Below are positions 24,654-37,815 of a stretch of 64,000 bases of DNA, piece after piece. Below the pieces are notes generated by a model. The model was not told the DNA's origin, did not search any database, and was given only the letters and a program-made list of their open reading frames with translations. The DNA is from Gamarada debralockiae (Eukaryota > Ascomycota > Leotiomycetes > Helotiales > Hyphodiscaceae). The first letter of the stretch is position 1; every line of letters begins with the position of its first letter. The stretch lies in assembly GCA_002803225.1 (NCBI GenBank), contig NXFV01000923.1, forward strand, positions 1 through 64,000, read 5' to 3'. A program made the translations under genes and the position numbers.

Positions 24654-25404
24654 AGCATTTCTCTCTCAATTTAATTCAGTGCTTGTAACGTAGAACTATC
24701 TTCTATAGTCTCCTACTATAGCTTTTATAGCTTGACTGTCTCTAGAGCCTTAAAACCTTCAGATATAGGTATAATCTTGACTTTCTCTTCTTATAGCCTT
24801 CTTCTCCTATACGCTGCTGCTATTCGAATAATGCCGCCTCCATCTCTGGCCAGTCCTTTACAGAGTGTCTCTTTAATTCCAACTACTTCTTGTCAAGATC
24901 ATCGAGGCAATCGTACCGAGAGGAGAGAATACGTGAAATCATGCCCTGGGTAAGCTCATGACCAGTCTTCTCTTTCTACCAAATGCCAAGGTCTTTCTAG
25001 TGTGTAGGAGGGTGGGTTTTGTTGTGTTTTCGAATCTTAAGGCGGTTAAACCATCTATTTTTGCAGTGGTGTTGAGCAGTTAATTGGTCGGTTATTTATT
25101 CTTAAGATATTCTTATCCTAGGGCCAATTAGTAACGGGACCAGCGTGTGATCCTTAGAAATCAGGTATCCTTATCTAAGGGATCCTTATAGCCAGTTTCT
25201 ACTGTAAAGTTGCGCATTGGCCGCCCTCACCCAATATAGCGTGCTTATTGGGCGAGACGTGCTAGCCGAACGATCAGTAGCCTCAGGCTGCGGTCATCAG
25301 CTTACGTACACAATTCCTGACAACTGGTGACAAATACATCCCCACGCCCCCAGAACAAACCTGAAAGTTTCCGATATACAAAATCTAACGTCCAAGTCAA
25401 TACC
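24654..25404. other. intergenic, possible repeat debris
   Basis: No gene recognised. It contains short inverted motifs such as AATTGGTCGG versus CCTAGGGCCAATTAG (25085-25130) and CCTCACCCAAT versus ATTGGGCGAG (25230-25258), suggesting remnants of small elements. Confidence 0.35.
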
Positions 25405-27533
25405 ATGAACCACCCTAGGCGTCGACAGCTGGTGAAACTGTCCGAGAGGGGTTTTTCTTGCATATCATGTCGGGAACGAAAAATCAAGTGCGATCGTTCC
25501 AAACCGGTCTGTTACATGTGTTTAAATTCCCGCAGAGAATGCAAGTACCTGCAGAGGAAGCCAAAGCGAACCCTAGAAGCTTGTACCATAACGGACATTG
25601 AGTCAAGAATAGGTACTATATGAGAAGTAGCCAATAGGAATCGCCTGCTGACAGCTGGATACAGTGATGATTGAGACACAGCTTCAACCACTGTCGCACT
25701 CAAATATCAACTCCTCTACGCAGATCGACCCACGATGGGAAGCCTCCGCCTTCCATGGTAATGAATCCCATTTGATATGCACTTCAAATCCCGATTTTGG
25801 AGATTACAATGGACAAGGACGGGAAGAACTACCGATAAATGAGAGTGCCAGGTCGTTCATACAACCATTAGCGAAGCCGTCACAGTGTGCAGAGTCACTG
25901 TTACGGAACGCACAATCCAATCGAGAAGACGATTTCCTGCAAAGTCTCGGGCAGGAGGATGAACAGGAGCTGTGAGCCTTCGACCAAAGTGTTTGTCCCC
26001 TGCTGACCCTAGCATCACAGATACCGTATATATTTCGAGAAAATCCATCCTTCGCCTATTAATGAGCGTCGTTTCTACGCTCAGCTCGGGCTTGGCCCAC
26101 AGTCTAAGCTACCCCAATGCTTGCTATATGCGATGTGGGCTTTAGCAGCCACGGTATCAGCCAAGCATCGTTGGATAGCTAGGCGCCTGTATCGGAATGC
26201 GCGTCGCCTTGCTGAGCTTACTTCTTCTGATGTGGGTTGCTTGTTTTGTGCAATACAAACTGTTAATTAATTTTTAAAACCAGGCCGGTCTCCCTACCAT
26301 TTATCACATTCAATGCTGGCTAAGCATTGCGAGATATGAAGCTTTAACAGCAGATTTCACAAGGGCGTGGTTGAGCACTGGGATAGCAGTACGCTTAGTG
26401 CAGCTTATGGGTTTGCATTGCCTTGACAGCCTTCGTTTGCTACCGAGGCGGACACACTTTCGTCCACGAGACAGCACTGAGCTCGAAGAATACCGTCGGG
26501 TCTTCTGGACAGCGTACTATGCGGATAGATGGAGTAGTGCATACACCGGCCTGCCAATGATAATTGATGACACTGAGGTAAGAACTGTCCGGCGAGCATA
26601 GAAAGTGGTCTAAATAGTTTCAGATTCTAACACATCTTCCCTCTTCTGAGCCATCGAATGGGAAGGACAATTTGGAGGTTGGAATCATGCTCCAAGAAGC
26701 TTTATCTGGTGCAGTGGCATCCAAAGTCTCAAAATTTGCAGCCATCATCCTCGTCGCGAGCCTCGTTGGACGCCTCAACTTGCATCTCAGTCAGAACGGC
26801 ACTGAACAGGGCTATGACGACTCAGTCCACAAGGAATTTTGGCAGAGACATCGTGAGATAGATGGCATACTGTCTAGCCTGATTGTTCATCTTACACCCG
26901 GCCTACGAGAAACTTTAGCGCTTCGAGACCCTGAAGTCGTCCACCTTACCATGAGCCTACACGCTCTGATGATATGTCTTCATCAAGCGGCTACCCTGGT
27001 CGTAGAAAAGCATTCTGTAAATGCAATTTCAACGTATAGCAGCAGACAAAGGTGTCTTGCCAGCGCAGAGGAGATCGCAAACTTGATGCGATTGACCACT
27101 CATCAAAATCCAACAAACGTGAGATCCTGATTTCACATCGTTTTACTATACTTACGGATTACAGATGAGTCCTTGGACTGGCCATTGTTTATTCATTGCT
27201 GGCAGGGCATTTCACCGTTACGTCAATTCGAACAGAACAGCCATTCCAAGTGGCCGCAGCGATTTGGATTTTCTACTAACGGCCATGAAGGCCATTAGTA
27301 AGTCACACTCAATTACCAATTACTACCTCGCTCAACTTGAATATGATATGGTGGCTGCAAGAATTAATAGCACAAGCTATAGTTTGAGAGGAAATTTGGA
27401 TTGTAATTTGCAGCATTTTTGCGGCGGCCCAGATTGCCAAGATTGTTCTCTCAGCACCCCCTGCTTGCAAACTTCATTTGTCGAAGTGGTTTCGCAAACC
27501 TTCCGTCAAGGAATTTTCAGGTCTTTCGGTTAG
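25405..27533 (+). CDS. Zn(II)2Cys6 transcription factor with fungal MHR domain
   Basis: A Gal4-type nuclear regulator. Exons are 25405-25612, 25665-25971, 26021-26231, 26284-26577, 26624-27118 and 27165-27533. The first exon carries a complete C-X2-C-X6-C-X6-C-X2-C-X6-C binuclear zinc cluster beginning CISCRERKIKC, followed by a basic RKPKR linker. Exons 3-5 match the fungal specific transcription factor (MHR, PF04082) domain: YFEKIHPSPINERRFYAQLG, LYAMWALAATVSAKHR and EEYRRVFWTAYYADRW. The family is usual in length. It sits 0.75 kb downstream of the esterase, in the same direction. Target genes cannot be inferred. The very last exon may be longer or spliced onward near 27525. Confidence 0.85.
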
Positions 27534-28136
27534 GTTTACGATTTGTACTGTTTAAAAATAATTCTTAGTATTAGTACTCACCCAAACGTGACAATTACAA
27601 GGATTCAGAGAAATCTTGGCCGGAGCAGGAGAAACGGTTACAAAATGGGAAGTACAAGATAGGCAAGATCAGATTGGGCTTCTAAATCATGTTATTCACT
27701 TGTTGAGCAATGCCTTACAACTGGAAATGTTCCAAGAAACCAACCATCCTTGCGTTAAATTACATGAGTGATCTTACACTCTCTAGTAGCTTAACAGCTG
27801 ACTAGAGGACATCCACCGATTTAGAGCCCAGTCAGTGCTGAAACACTTGGGAGGCACGAGACGCAATTGCACAATTGAGGTGACGAAATTGGTTCGGAGT
27901 GCAAAACGGAGGCGTTTGAGGATTGACCGCTGCGGCTTGCTTTGAAATACGGAATTTGACCCCTGGTAAAGTATGTGAAAAGAATTAAGTGTGAATATGT
28001 GCTGAAAAATCTCCGTTGCTTTGAAATGTAGAACATGCGTCGGTCAGTCGGTCAACACAGTGCGGACTTTGAAGGCATTTTAAGTTTTCGAGGGGTACGG
28101 CCGCTGGTTGATCACTAATCGTGGACCAACCGACCT
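27534..28136. other. spacer left of the AT-rich element
   Basis: 3' flank of the regulator gene followed by sequence in which I recognise nothing. Base composition becomes AT-rich towards 28170. Confidence 0.4.
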
Positions 28137-28880
28137 ACTAATTTTATGGCTGCGCCAATTAGTGGGCTTCAGCAATACAGTCAATTTTTCTAACGTGATA
28201 ACCCTATTATAGATTTTCTCAACATTGCGATTTTTTTTAATAGTGTAAGTATTATATAAAAATAAAATAATAAAGAAATAATCTAAGAAATCATTAAGCC
28301 TATAATACAAAAGGGAGGTCTTGATATTTTTAATTAAACCTTATTATCAACTCTCAAAAATTAATTATCTTATATAAAAACTCAAATAACTTTTCAACTA
28401 GTATATTAAAGTAAATATTAAAACTGTAATTAAATATTTATACTTTATTGTATTATTTTAGCTTAAATTATTATATAAAATGCTATTATAATTTAATATA
28501 ATATAAACCAGTGAAATTTTACTTATATAGTTATAGTAGTACATAACCATATTTCAAGCTAGGTGCACTGAATTATAACTCCAAAAATCGAGTTTATTAT
28601 TAACATTAAATAAAATCTAGTAAGTTAAAGTATATTTCTAATTAAAAGCATTTAAACTATTATACTTTATTATTTAAGTTATAATTTAGAACTTTTTATT
28701 ACTTAGCTATAAATATATTATTCTATAGATTTGGTTATTTAAACTCTTAACTCTAAGAACTTTTAAGTTATGTTATTAATATTTAAATAATTCTTCAAGA
28801 ATTAAGCAGAAAAATCAACTATCACTGAAAAACGACCGTATCACTGAAGCCCACTAATTGGGCGAAGCCGCAAAAATTAG
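28137..28880. mobile_element. AT-rich, RIP-like element with about 54-bp inverted termini
   Basis: The left arm 28137-28190 and the reverse complement of the right arm 28827-28880 align over their whole length with about ten differences, mostly C/T and G/A. A core, AATTAGTGGGCTTCAG, is identical in both. The 640-bp interior is extremely AT-rich, with no open frame, many TTA/TAA words and no homology I recognise. This is what a DNA transposon looks like after repeat-induced point mutation. It ends about 300 bp upstream of the SDR start codon, so it may contain or displace part of that promoter. Confidence 0.7.
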
Positions 28881-29178
28881 TGATTCAGTTACTTGTCAGG
28901 GCTGGTTACTCTGTCAGGTGCAGACGCGCTACTTTCGCTTTCGGACAACTCATAGTCCGGCCCCTGGAGAACGTCCTTGTCGACCCTTGGCCTGAGCAAG
29001 TTTGTTCCAGAGCACAGATGCTATGAAAAATTCTCCAGATTTGAAGACATCTAGAGAGAAGATAAATAGGTTCAGATCTGCCTCCAGAAGATGTGCAAAA
29101 CATTCAGAACCAACATTCAGATTCAGCATCACCACTTCATACCCTGACTTATTTTCAAGTTTTCTTCATTATTCAACA

Positions 29179-30186
29179 ATGTCGCGCTACGCAGAAGCTC
29201 ATCTCAGCCCCAGTGGCCCTGGGGATTCTCGCCCATCAGCAACCCAGATCGTAAAGGACGAAGGACTGGAGGGCAAGCTAGCTGGCAAGGTCATCGTCAT
29301 CACGGGGACCTCGTCTGGAATCGGGATCGAGACATCACGCGCTCTGTCCCTGACAGGAGCAACGCTGTTTCTAACAGCTCGCGATCTGAAGAAGGCCCAG
29401 ACTGCTCTGGAAGGAATCCTTGAACCAGGCCGCGTGGAACTCGTTGAGATGGACAACACTTCGTTGGACAGCGTTCGTGCTGCGGCAAAGACGATTCTCG
29501 AAAAGTCACACGACAAAGTCAACATCCTCATCAACAATGCTGGAATTATGGCTGTAACCAAACTGGAGCTCACCAAGGACGGATTTGAGATGCAATTCGG
29601 TGTCAATCATCTAGCTCACTTTCTTCTCTTTCAACTCCTGAAGCCGGCACTTCTCTCCAGCGCTACATCCGACTTCCCATCTCGGGTTGTCAACCTCAGC
29701 TCTTCCGCCCACCACGTTGCCTCCATCAACGAATCAGGCAACTACAATTTTGAAAAGGGCGATTATGATAGCTGGATATCATACGGACAATCGAAGACCG
29801 CCAACATCTACATGGCCAACGAGATCGAGCGGCGTTACGGATCACGCGGACTGCACGCCACGAGTGTTCATCCAGGCATTATTGCAACCGCACTCATGCA
29901 ACATTTGGACGCCTCAACACAGCAGGCATGGTCGCAGGATCCCCTTATGTACAGGCTTCTCAAGAATCCAGACCAGGGTGCTGCAACAACGGTATGGGCC
30001 GCTCTTGGGAAAGAGTGGGCGCATAAAGGTGGCGAGTATCTGGCCGACTGTGGAAGAACGGAGCGTGGAAACGATAAGCGCGAGATTGTAGCTGTCGGGT
30101 TTGCAGGTCATGCTTATGATCCCACGAGAGAGCTTCGGCTGTGGAAAGACTCGCTGAAGATGGTGGGCCTGACGGATGATCAGTAA
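29179..30186 (+). CDS. short-chain dehydrogenase/reductase (SDR)
   Basis: An NAD(P)-dependent oxidoreductase of the classical SDR fold, closest in feel to retinol-dehydrogenase/WWOX-like fungal SDRs. It is a single exon of 335 residues from ATG 29179 (MSRYAEAHLSPSGPGD). Seen: the cofactor motif TGTSSGIG, NNAGIM, the helix motif GVNHLAHFLLFQLLKP, the catalytic Ser in VNLSSSAH, and the YGQSK active site (Tyr-x-x-x-Lys), followed by SVHPGIIATALM. All catalytic residues are present. The frame is open upstream to 29002, but there is no better start and the family aligns from about residue 30. The substrate is unknown. Confidence 0.9.
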   Translation: MSRYAEAHLSPSGPGDSRPSATQIVKDEGLEGKLAGKVIVITGTSSGIGIETSRALSLTGATLFLTARDLKKAQTALEGILEPGRVELVEMDNTSLDSVRAAAKTILEKSHDKVNILINNAGIMAVTKLELTKDGFEMQFGVNHLAHFLLFQLLKPALLSSATSDFPSRVVNLSSSAHHVASINESGNYNFEKGDYDSWISYGQSKTANIYMANEIERRYGSRGLHATSVHPGIIATALMQHLDASTQQAWSQDPLMYRLLKNPDQGAATTVWAALGKEWAHKGGEYLADCGRTERGNDKREIVAVGFAGHAYDPTRELRLWKDSLKMVGLTDDQ

Positions 30187-30498
30187 TCTACGGTAGATCC
30201 AGGCACCTGGCTAATTTGATCTGTCATTTTTGTCATTTTTGGTGATACATGTGACTCCTCAACAATGCCAATTTCTTGAGCGGTAGGTGCCCGTGAGAAT
30301 GTTCTGTATGAAGGAGAAACTCCGCAGGCCCGGCTTTTCTAGTTGTTCTGTGGTTCGCGGCACTGGCTGTGACAATGTATCTTCTTTCAAAGAATTTCCT
30401 GTGGTTCCGCTTGATTCGATTTCGACATTAAATATGAGATAGATCAGATAACCCAGTTTCCCACTTGATAAACAGTCTCAAAGCATTGGACAAAAGCA

Positions 30499-32352
30499 TT
30501 ACTTCAAATGTCTGACCAACATGTGTGGCAGTCCTATCCCAAGCTTCTCGACCCCAGTTCCATCACTCGCCAACCAAGACAAAACTCCATACTTCACTTC
30601 CGTCTTGCCAACTTCCCTAACAAGTTCCTTCAGATTTCCACCCGCACCTCCTATTTCTCCTTGAGATAAAACTGGCGCCCCGAGCGCGCGCGCTGTTTCG
30701 AGAGGACTAAGAGACGTATCATGGCCAATTTGCCAGAAACCATGTATTGTAGTGCTCACAGCGAAGAGGGCTGAGAGGAGAAGCGTGAGTGCTATTGCCA
30801 GGTAGCCATACTCAGAATGGTAAACAACCATAGGCTGAGTCTGAAGAGCCGTAAAACTCTGAAGATCGCTCTCGTTTTCCGCCCAGCCAGCCACCATCGC
30901 TGCAATGAACGCAACAAGATTCAAAGATTCCTTGATGTATAGCATCGGACTATCCCATTCAAACTGGCAATTGAGAGTGCCGCTGGAGAAGGAATCACTG
31001 AGATTGAGATATTGGGAGGAGAGGGGACCGGATGGAATCTCGATGTACATTTCCCGGTGCTCAGGGTCGAAGCCGTGAATTATATTGCTGTTTGAGGCTA
31101 GGTAGGTGTCTGCGAACCAATTCAGTCCTGAGAGAAGGCCGGCTGGACTTTCGAAGGGGGCAGTAGAGAGATCGTCGTCGGTCGTATAAGTTTTGAGGAC
31201 TGTCTCAGAGATATTCCGATTTAGACCAACAGTGCGGTTTTGGTAGAGGAGCGGGTAGCTGTTGATGCCCAGTGTGATGTCACAAATTTCGGTGATATAA
31301 GTGCCACTGCAGGTATCATCGACTGTGGATATGTAGCGAGAGGTGGCTTGAAGGTTGGTGATGCCGTTAGAATCTTCAAACCGGGTGAAACTGGTGCTGA
31401 ACCCCGGGAATCCCGAAGTGGTGATTTGGGTTAGATCTACCATTTCATAAGAGTTGGAGCAAGATGGATCTACAAAGAAGAGTAAGCAGTTGCTTCATAA
31501 AAGAGAAAGCAATATCAGTACAACAAACTAAGAGATTCCTGGGTACGGAGAATATTTGTTCCCAAGACAATGTCCTAGTTGCAACGATGACTCTCAACTC
31601 ATGAATCCATCTCTTTCAAGAACCATCCATTCTATTTAGCAGGAATACTTACTAATTCCGGCACCTTGAACAGTTGCTTCGCAGATTCCCTCACAATAAA
31701 AGCCAGTCTTATTAAGTGTAAGCACTGGCGTTCCTGTATACCAGGTCTGTATCGCGAGAAGAAAATTCGGATTTAAGAGAGTATTTCCTGGCAGGGGAGG
31801 GTTCGATTGCCAGGCCACGCCCGCGAAACCCGTTGGCAACTTTGTCGGAAGGTAAATCTTCATTTCGACTTCTTGAGCGACATCGAGAAGTCTAGGATGT
31901 GACGCTTTTTGAAGCAGAGGAGACACGGCGATGGCAGCGACCGTGCTAAGGATAGACGCAATTCCAATCTTTTTGACATGCCGAATAGAGAAGAGCGCAG
32001 ACCAGACGCTTGTGCCACTGAACCAAATGCGATTGAGTTGTTCGAGAGTAGTTCCGTGCAGTGCCGCTCGCCACCAAGAGATATCTACTCCCTTCCAAAG
32101 GGCAAAGAGGAGTGAACTATTCGCAATGCCAGATATAATGCCGAGTAGGACTGATGGTTGAACTTTCCAGTTTGCGATACGACCATTGGAGATCACAAGA
32201 ATGGCAGCTGAAGCAGGAGCGCAGATGAGTACAATCAAGAGGGCGAGGAAGGCTGACCATGGTGTTCGACGGATACCAGGTCGCCATACATATGGTTGGA
32301 CCTGGGCGTGGGGAGCTTCCATGGCTGTCGCGACAGGGTGATATTTCTCCAT
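30499..32352 (-). CDS. fungal multi-pass membrane protein (DUF3176-like)
   Basis: Two exons, 32352-31653 and 31469-30499, join in phase to give 556 residues. The N-terminal part has hydrophobic helices (FLALLIVLICAPASAAILVI and WKVQPSVLLGIISGIANSSL) and a WWRAALHGTTLEQLNRIWFSG stretch. A large segment with many N-x-S/T sequons, presumably extracytoplasmic, follows. A last helix, YLAIALTLLLSALFAVSTTI, precedes a short cytosolic tail. This layout matches a common fungal family of unknown function (DUF3176-like); the family name is from memory of the pattern. It is divergent from nothing nearby and faces the SDR gene tail to tail. Confidence 0.65.
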
Positions 32353-34019
32353 GGCTGATATAGAATCATAGAATTACTTTATGACGTTGAAAAGAGTGTC
32401 TTTTCCCTGATGTTTAATATATACCGTAAAGTGGGTTATTAGGTCTTGTACACAGATCCAAAGCTTCATTTCTGTGAGCCTTGTTCTCATTATAAGTTTG
32501 TGGCCCCATCCACTTAGTTCAGCCTCTTGTTCTACAACCTTAAGGTTGAATAAACATAAGGGAGCCTTGTCCCGATGGCAAGTGAGCCGATCGGGGAAGA
32601 AAAAGGAAAATTGTTCCTATTATGGACGTGGCGCTTGCGAAACATCTTCAATCAGTAAAAGTAGCCGAACATCAGCTGAACAGCCACAAAAAAAGTTCCC
32701 GTCCCGAGTAGGTGGAAATGCTCGCAATTCCGTATTTTACATGCCAAATATGCCTAATCAAAAGTATGTGTGCGCTTGCGATTGGCAGCGGCTATTTGTC
32801 AAATATATGAGGCGTTGAGCTGAAACCATCTACGCATCTAGAGATTCCAGATCACTAAATCAATAGTTCCGTCTGAGGTTCTGGAACAAACTGTGACGAT
32901 TTTCTGGTATCTCGACCGAGGGCTGAACTTATGAAAGTGCTATAGGTATTCTAGGTCTCTGAGGTCAAGGTTGTACGTTTGAGGTAGCTAAGTAAGAATC
33001 TACCACGTGATCCAATCCGACCAAGGCACATAACCTCCCAGAACCTATTGTGTAACGACCAATCAGCATCAAGCATCTTTAAAGATTTCTTTTTTGATAT
33101 AATTTGAAATTGGAGCTCAGAAAATAGTTCAGTAAAGTTTATTCCATAGCCAGGAGTCCTTATGCTTGACATCCCTGACAGGATCTCGGCGAGTGATTGG
33201 TTTTCATCATGAGATATGTTAGGGTAGAAAATGAATCATTGGCATACACATCGAGTTCTCTTCTCTTCAATAAATTTATTTCCAGCATAAAAGGAAGGCG
33301 GAAATGAAGAGACAAGATGGATGAAAGTGCGTCACGTGATCAACACGGAGACATCATCACTCTTCAACACTGTAGGAGACGCTTCATTTTATGTCCCCTT
33401 CAAACAGCCAAATGCATCTTTCCTGTTTCTAATTAGGCAAAATATAACGTCAAAAAATGACTCCGAAAGCAGTTCGTGAGTCACGCCAAGATCTGCCCGT
33501 CGTCTTGTATAACCATGCCATACTTTTCCAGGAAAGAACGAGATGATCGCCCGTGTCACAGAAAGAGGAAATCCCCTTCGATTCGCAACGTCCCTTGTGA
33601 TGAAATCTTGAAGGATCTAGAGTGGCTTGGTTGCCGTTCCGAATTTGCTGTGTGGGTTGATCGGAGGTTGCATGTGACTCCGATTCGTTGATTGTGATTG
33701 ATTGATTCTTTAACTTGGCATTTTGGATCATCCATATCATCTCGTTGAATCCACTTGAAAGACTCATTTACTTTTACATTTTCTATTTCTATCTACAAAT
33801 CGTCATTCCATTGCTGCATCGCATTCACCGGTCACCAAGGTACCGCAACCACAACGCATTCAACGAACAACTATGCCATCTCCCACTTATCCTTGAATAA
33901 TGCATCCACAACGAAGGACTTCAAAGCTAAAAGGTAACGCCACGCGATCCATACATCAATCTTTATGCCAGTACGCCATACAAAACGCTCAAAACAAATC
34001 ATGAAACCAACAACCCAAT
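32353..34019. other. intergenic, no supported gene
   Basis: Divergent-looking upstream region of the membrane protein and 3' flank of the next gene. Only short, overlapping frames are present and none resembles a known family. Confidence 0.4.
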
Positions 34020-37000
34020 CTATAGAATCATGATAGAATCCTCATTCTCGCCCTCGTCATCATCCTCGTCGTTCATATCTTCATCACCGAAATCAAAAGC
34101 CTCTTCCTCGTCCTCGCCATTCCATTCTTCCTGGTCCTGGACTTCGGGCTTGGGAGTCTCAGGTCGCTCAGCGTCGGTGGAAGATTGGGCAGCGATTTCT
34201 CGAACAGCAGCTTTACCCTTTCCCTTGCCAACATAAGCATCTGAGTAGTCTGAAACGTAACCGCTCATTCCATGACCGACATAGTCCTCAGTATCGTCAC
34301 TAAAGGCTTCACTGTGGAAGTCGCTCTCGCTCTCACTCATGACCATGCGTCGGTCGACGTGGTCGGAGTATCCGTCTTCAACAGCAACGCTCGTATCAAC
34401 GCCGATAGTACTAGTTCCGTCAAAGCTCATCTCAGTTCCATCTCTAGACGCCGTCGAGTATCCTGTGTGAAAGGCGGGGCCGGGACCCGAAGGGCCGGCT
34501 CCAGCTGGAGCGGGAGGAACCATGGGGGCGAACACACCACCTGAACCATCATTGAGACCACCGGCCCAGAGCGGGAGATATTTCCACTCCTCGTCTGTAA
34601 GACAGAGAAGTGTATCAGTCAAAACAGTGAAGTCGAGCTCGTCACCCCTATGAAGCATTGCATTTGCCATTCCTCGAACCTGTTGTTGGACTTGTTCAAA
34701 GAAGATTCGAAGGGAGAAGAATGGGGAGCCTCTCTCAATTGACTGGTCATCGGGAATGCGTGGCTCGGAGCTCCCGATTGACAGGCTGAAAGGGATGTGC
34801 TTCTTCGGTGTTGTCGGAATGCGAGGAAGAGGCTTTGTTGGTGGTTGTAGTGCTGCGTTGCTGGAAGGGACAAATCGATCATGCAAGTCGATTGCTCGTG
34901 CCCGAGGATCAGCCATTGTATGCTGGGTGGAAAGGAAGGTGGAGGAGGCATCAATGAAATTCGAGAGGCGGTTGATTAGTGAAAATGACATCGCTCTGGT
35001 AGTGTCGCCTTCAGAGGTAGAAGGGTCAGGTCTCTCCAAACCAGACGCGAAGGGGTCATCAGGTGTAGGTTCCTTCTTCAAAAGTGGCGTGGCTTCAGTT
35101 TCCTTGGGTCGGAGAGCGAAGTTCATAACACCAGTTGTAAAGCTTGTCGATGATTGGTCCGTCTCAAATTCCCTCAGCAGATCACCCTCTAAGGATTCAG
35201 AAGAAGCCTGAACGTTAGAGGTCTGTTGCATCGCACTCGGGAGCCCGGGTTGGAAGGTATCCTGTCTCAAGTGGGAGGGCAGGGTCTCTAAGGACGACTT
35301 TGGTGAAACCTTAGTTGGCGAATTACCAGGAAGGTCCCAATCATAATCTTGTCCGATCATAATACAGTCCTCGACATAATCAGACCAACTCTTACGCGGG
35401 CGGAAGCACTCATCCGGAATGTGACCAAGGTTGTAGTCGTAACGTTGGATGGACATCAGAATCTCCTCGTTCACCTTGGACTGGGATTTCGTCAGGTCGT
35501 AAATCGTTACTCGCTCAACTTCATTGCGCTCAGCAACCTTTCGAAATTGTCTCGCAGCATAGCCCGAAACCCCGGCTTCATCAAACAGTAGATTGGAGTG
35601 AACTTGCATTCCAAAGGGAACCTCTGCAAGCGCCTTCCATGGGAATCTCGTCATCATCTTCTCCTTCTCTGCCATTGGAAAATAGACGTCGTTGCAAAAG
35701 TTCCCCTTATACTCCTTCAGATAACTTTCGGCGATGCGATGGTTGTTGGTTTGGATGTTATCGTCAGCGTCGAGTTCTCGATTGAGGCACCATAGAATCC
35801 TTCCCCGAACGAAGTGAGAAAGGCCAGACTTGAGTCTAGCAACATCGTCGCTGATCCATCGCTTTTCGTCTTCGCCAATTTCGCTGTTCTTTGCCCACTC
35901 AGTGATACGATTGATTTTCTCATACTCGGATAATTTGTTCAACCAGAACATGTTAGGATGGCACAGTTCCTTCAAGGCGTTTTCAATTCGGCCGATAAAA
36001 CTGTACGCAGCTTCTTGAACTGCACTGACAGCGTCTTCGTCGATATCCTCCCGGGCTCGGCCAAATTGGTTTGTACCCACCTTATCGGCATCGACACTAC
36101 CACACTCGCGTGAGATAGTGCTTAAAGCGTGTTCAGACACGAGAATCGCGAATGCGGGTCTCGTCAACACGGAGCTCTTGAGTCCTAAACCCATCTTCAA
36201 CGTAGCTTCTGGTAGGATCTCAATGAACTGGCAATTAGGCTCTCTCAAAGTCCAGGCCACGATGAAATCGACCTGTGCCAATTAGTAAGAGAGAAGTGCA
36301 GATTTGGGGATGAGCACACTTACGACGACGTTCGTACAATCAAAGTACTTTGCAAGGACAAATAAGGTCCACACCTTTGGAGCAGAATCGAGGCGCGGTT
36401 CTTTGCCTTCGATCAATTGCAACAGTCGCTCAATGCCGGCACGATGTCTGATTGGGCAATACTCGAGAACTTCATTGACAATCTGATACCGATCCTTCGC
36501 CTTAGGTGTAGCAGGTTGGTGGTTGAAACAATCCTGCTTGCTGCGTTCCAATGCCTCCTGGAGCTCCCGGTCTTCACGCTGCTGCATCGGACCTCTGACA
36601 GACGAAGCATGATGTGGCGGCTCATTCAAGGCGAATACGGTGTCTTCGCTCACATCGTAGGAGTTGATGTCGTTGGCGATGGTAAGCTCGGTAGTAAAGC
36701 CGGGGTCAGTCAGAACATCGATCAGGTCTTGGTGGTCTTTGTGTGGAGACTTCGGCTTGACGGGCTTGATGACTTCATCCTTACCACCGCAGACTTCCAC
36801 TGAAACCTTGCAACGTCGCTCGGCCGAGTACCAGTGTCGAATACCCGGGGAGCATGAGAGTTCAGATGTGAGTTCGACAGCCTCATCTCCTTCGTCAGGA
36901 GGCGTGAGATTCAGAATGTACTTGATACCGGCTGGGAGACCGTTGGCGTAGCCATTTCTTCTCCTGAATTTAGATTGGGGCCAATCAGAGAGTAGCTCCT

Positions 37001-37815
37001 TAAACTTCTTTGAACCTGTCGCAAGAAGTTTGTCGGAATGGACTCGAAGACGTTCGCCGCCCAATCGAAAGCCAGTGTGATCAAAGACTTCGCAGTTGGC
37101 GGGGTATTTGATGATAACCAAAGTATCGCCTTCTTGTAGGTGGGCCTTCGAGTACGCAACCGCGTTGCGATCGCGTTCAGAAAGGTCCATTGCCGTCAAG
37201 AGTCGCGGGCTGAGGGGGTTGAGGTTTTCTTGGTTGTCTTGAGGACTTGATGGCACTACGCGCATGTCAGCAGCTTTCGAGAACCCTAGTATAGCTACTC
37301 TGACTTTCGAAAATATTCGAGGTGAAGAAGACTTCGTGTCGAAATATATCGCGACGAGAATGCAAGCACTCGAGAGATTGTGGAGGATTGAATGAAGAGA
37401 GCTAATGGAAAGTTCGCAAGCCGAAATGATTGTAGATGAAACCAACACCCAGGAAACAGGAAGGTGTTTGAGGGGAAGAGAGTAAAAGAACGAAGTGGAG
37501 ATATTGCATAAGGACACCCTAAGCATGATTCGCACGTGCAAGTCATGCTGGTGTATGAGGGGGAGTGAAGGGGGGGTGGGGTAGAACCAGAATAACGATG
37601 TCATGACACTTACCACTTGCTCTAGCCAAAATATTGCCACCATCTGTGTCACCGCGTGTATGTCCCTCCATTCTATTGTTTGGTAGCTCCGTTGCAAGAA
37701 GATTGGTGTTGGATGCTCTGCGGGTGGTGGTTGTTGGGATGGAGAGGGTGCTGGTGGACGAATCCGAATCCGAATCGTCCACAAGCTCGTATGGAGTGTT
37801 GTATGTCGTCGACAT
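34020..37815 (-). CDS. large conserved fungal protein, BTB-like N-terminal region and acidic tail
   Basis: Three exons, 37815-37614, 37255-36324 and 36272-34020, join in phase to give 1,128 residues. Intron 1 (358 nt) ends with a textbook branch and acceptor (GCTGAC...TAG). The N-terminus is Ser/Asp-rich (VDDSDSDSSTSTLS). Residues about 100-180 include TLVIIKYPANCEVFDHTGF and RLRVHSDKLLATGSKKFKEL, which resembles the start of a BTB/POZ fold (a residue pattern, not proof). The middle is helical and Cys-poor. After about residue 700 it becomes low-complexity and Ser/Pro-rich, and the last 60 residues are a strongly acidic tail (runs of E and D, for example EDEEEAFDFGDEDMNDEDD). A nuclear or scaffold role is possible. 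No catalytic motif is visible and no function is assigned. Confidence 0.75.

Noticed and set aside
33457..33610. Possible two-exon small ORF beginning MTPKAVR.
   Set aside because: About 33 residues after splicing, no family resemblance and no clear promoter; chance splice sites are common.
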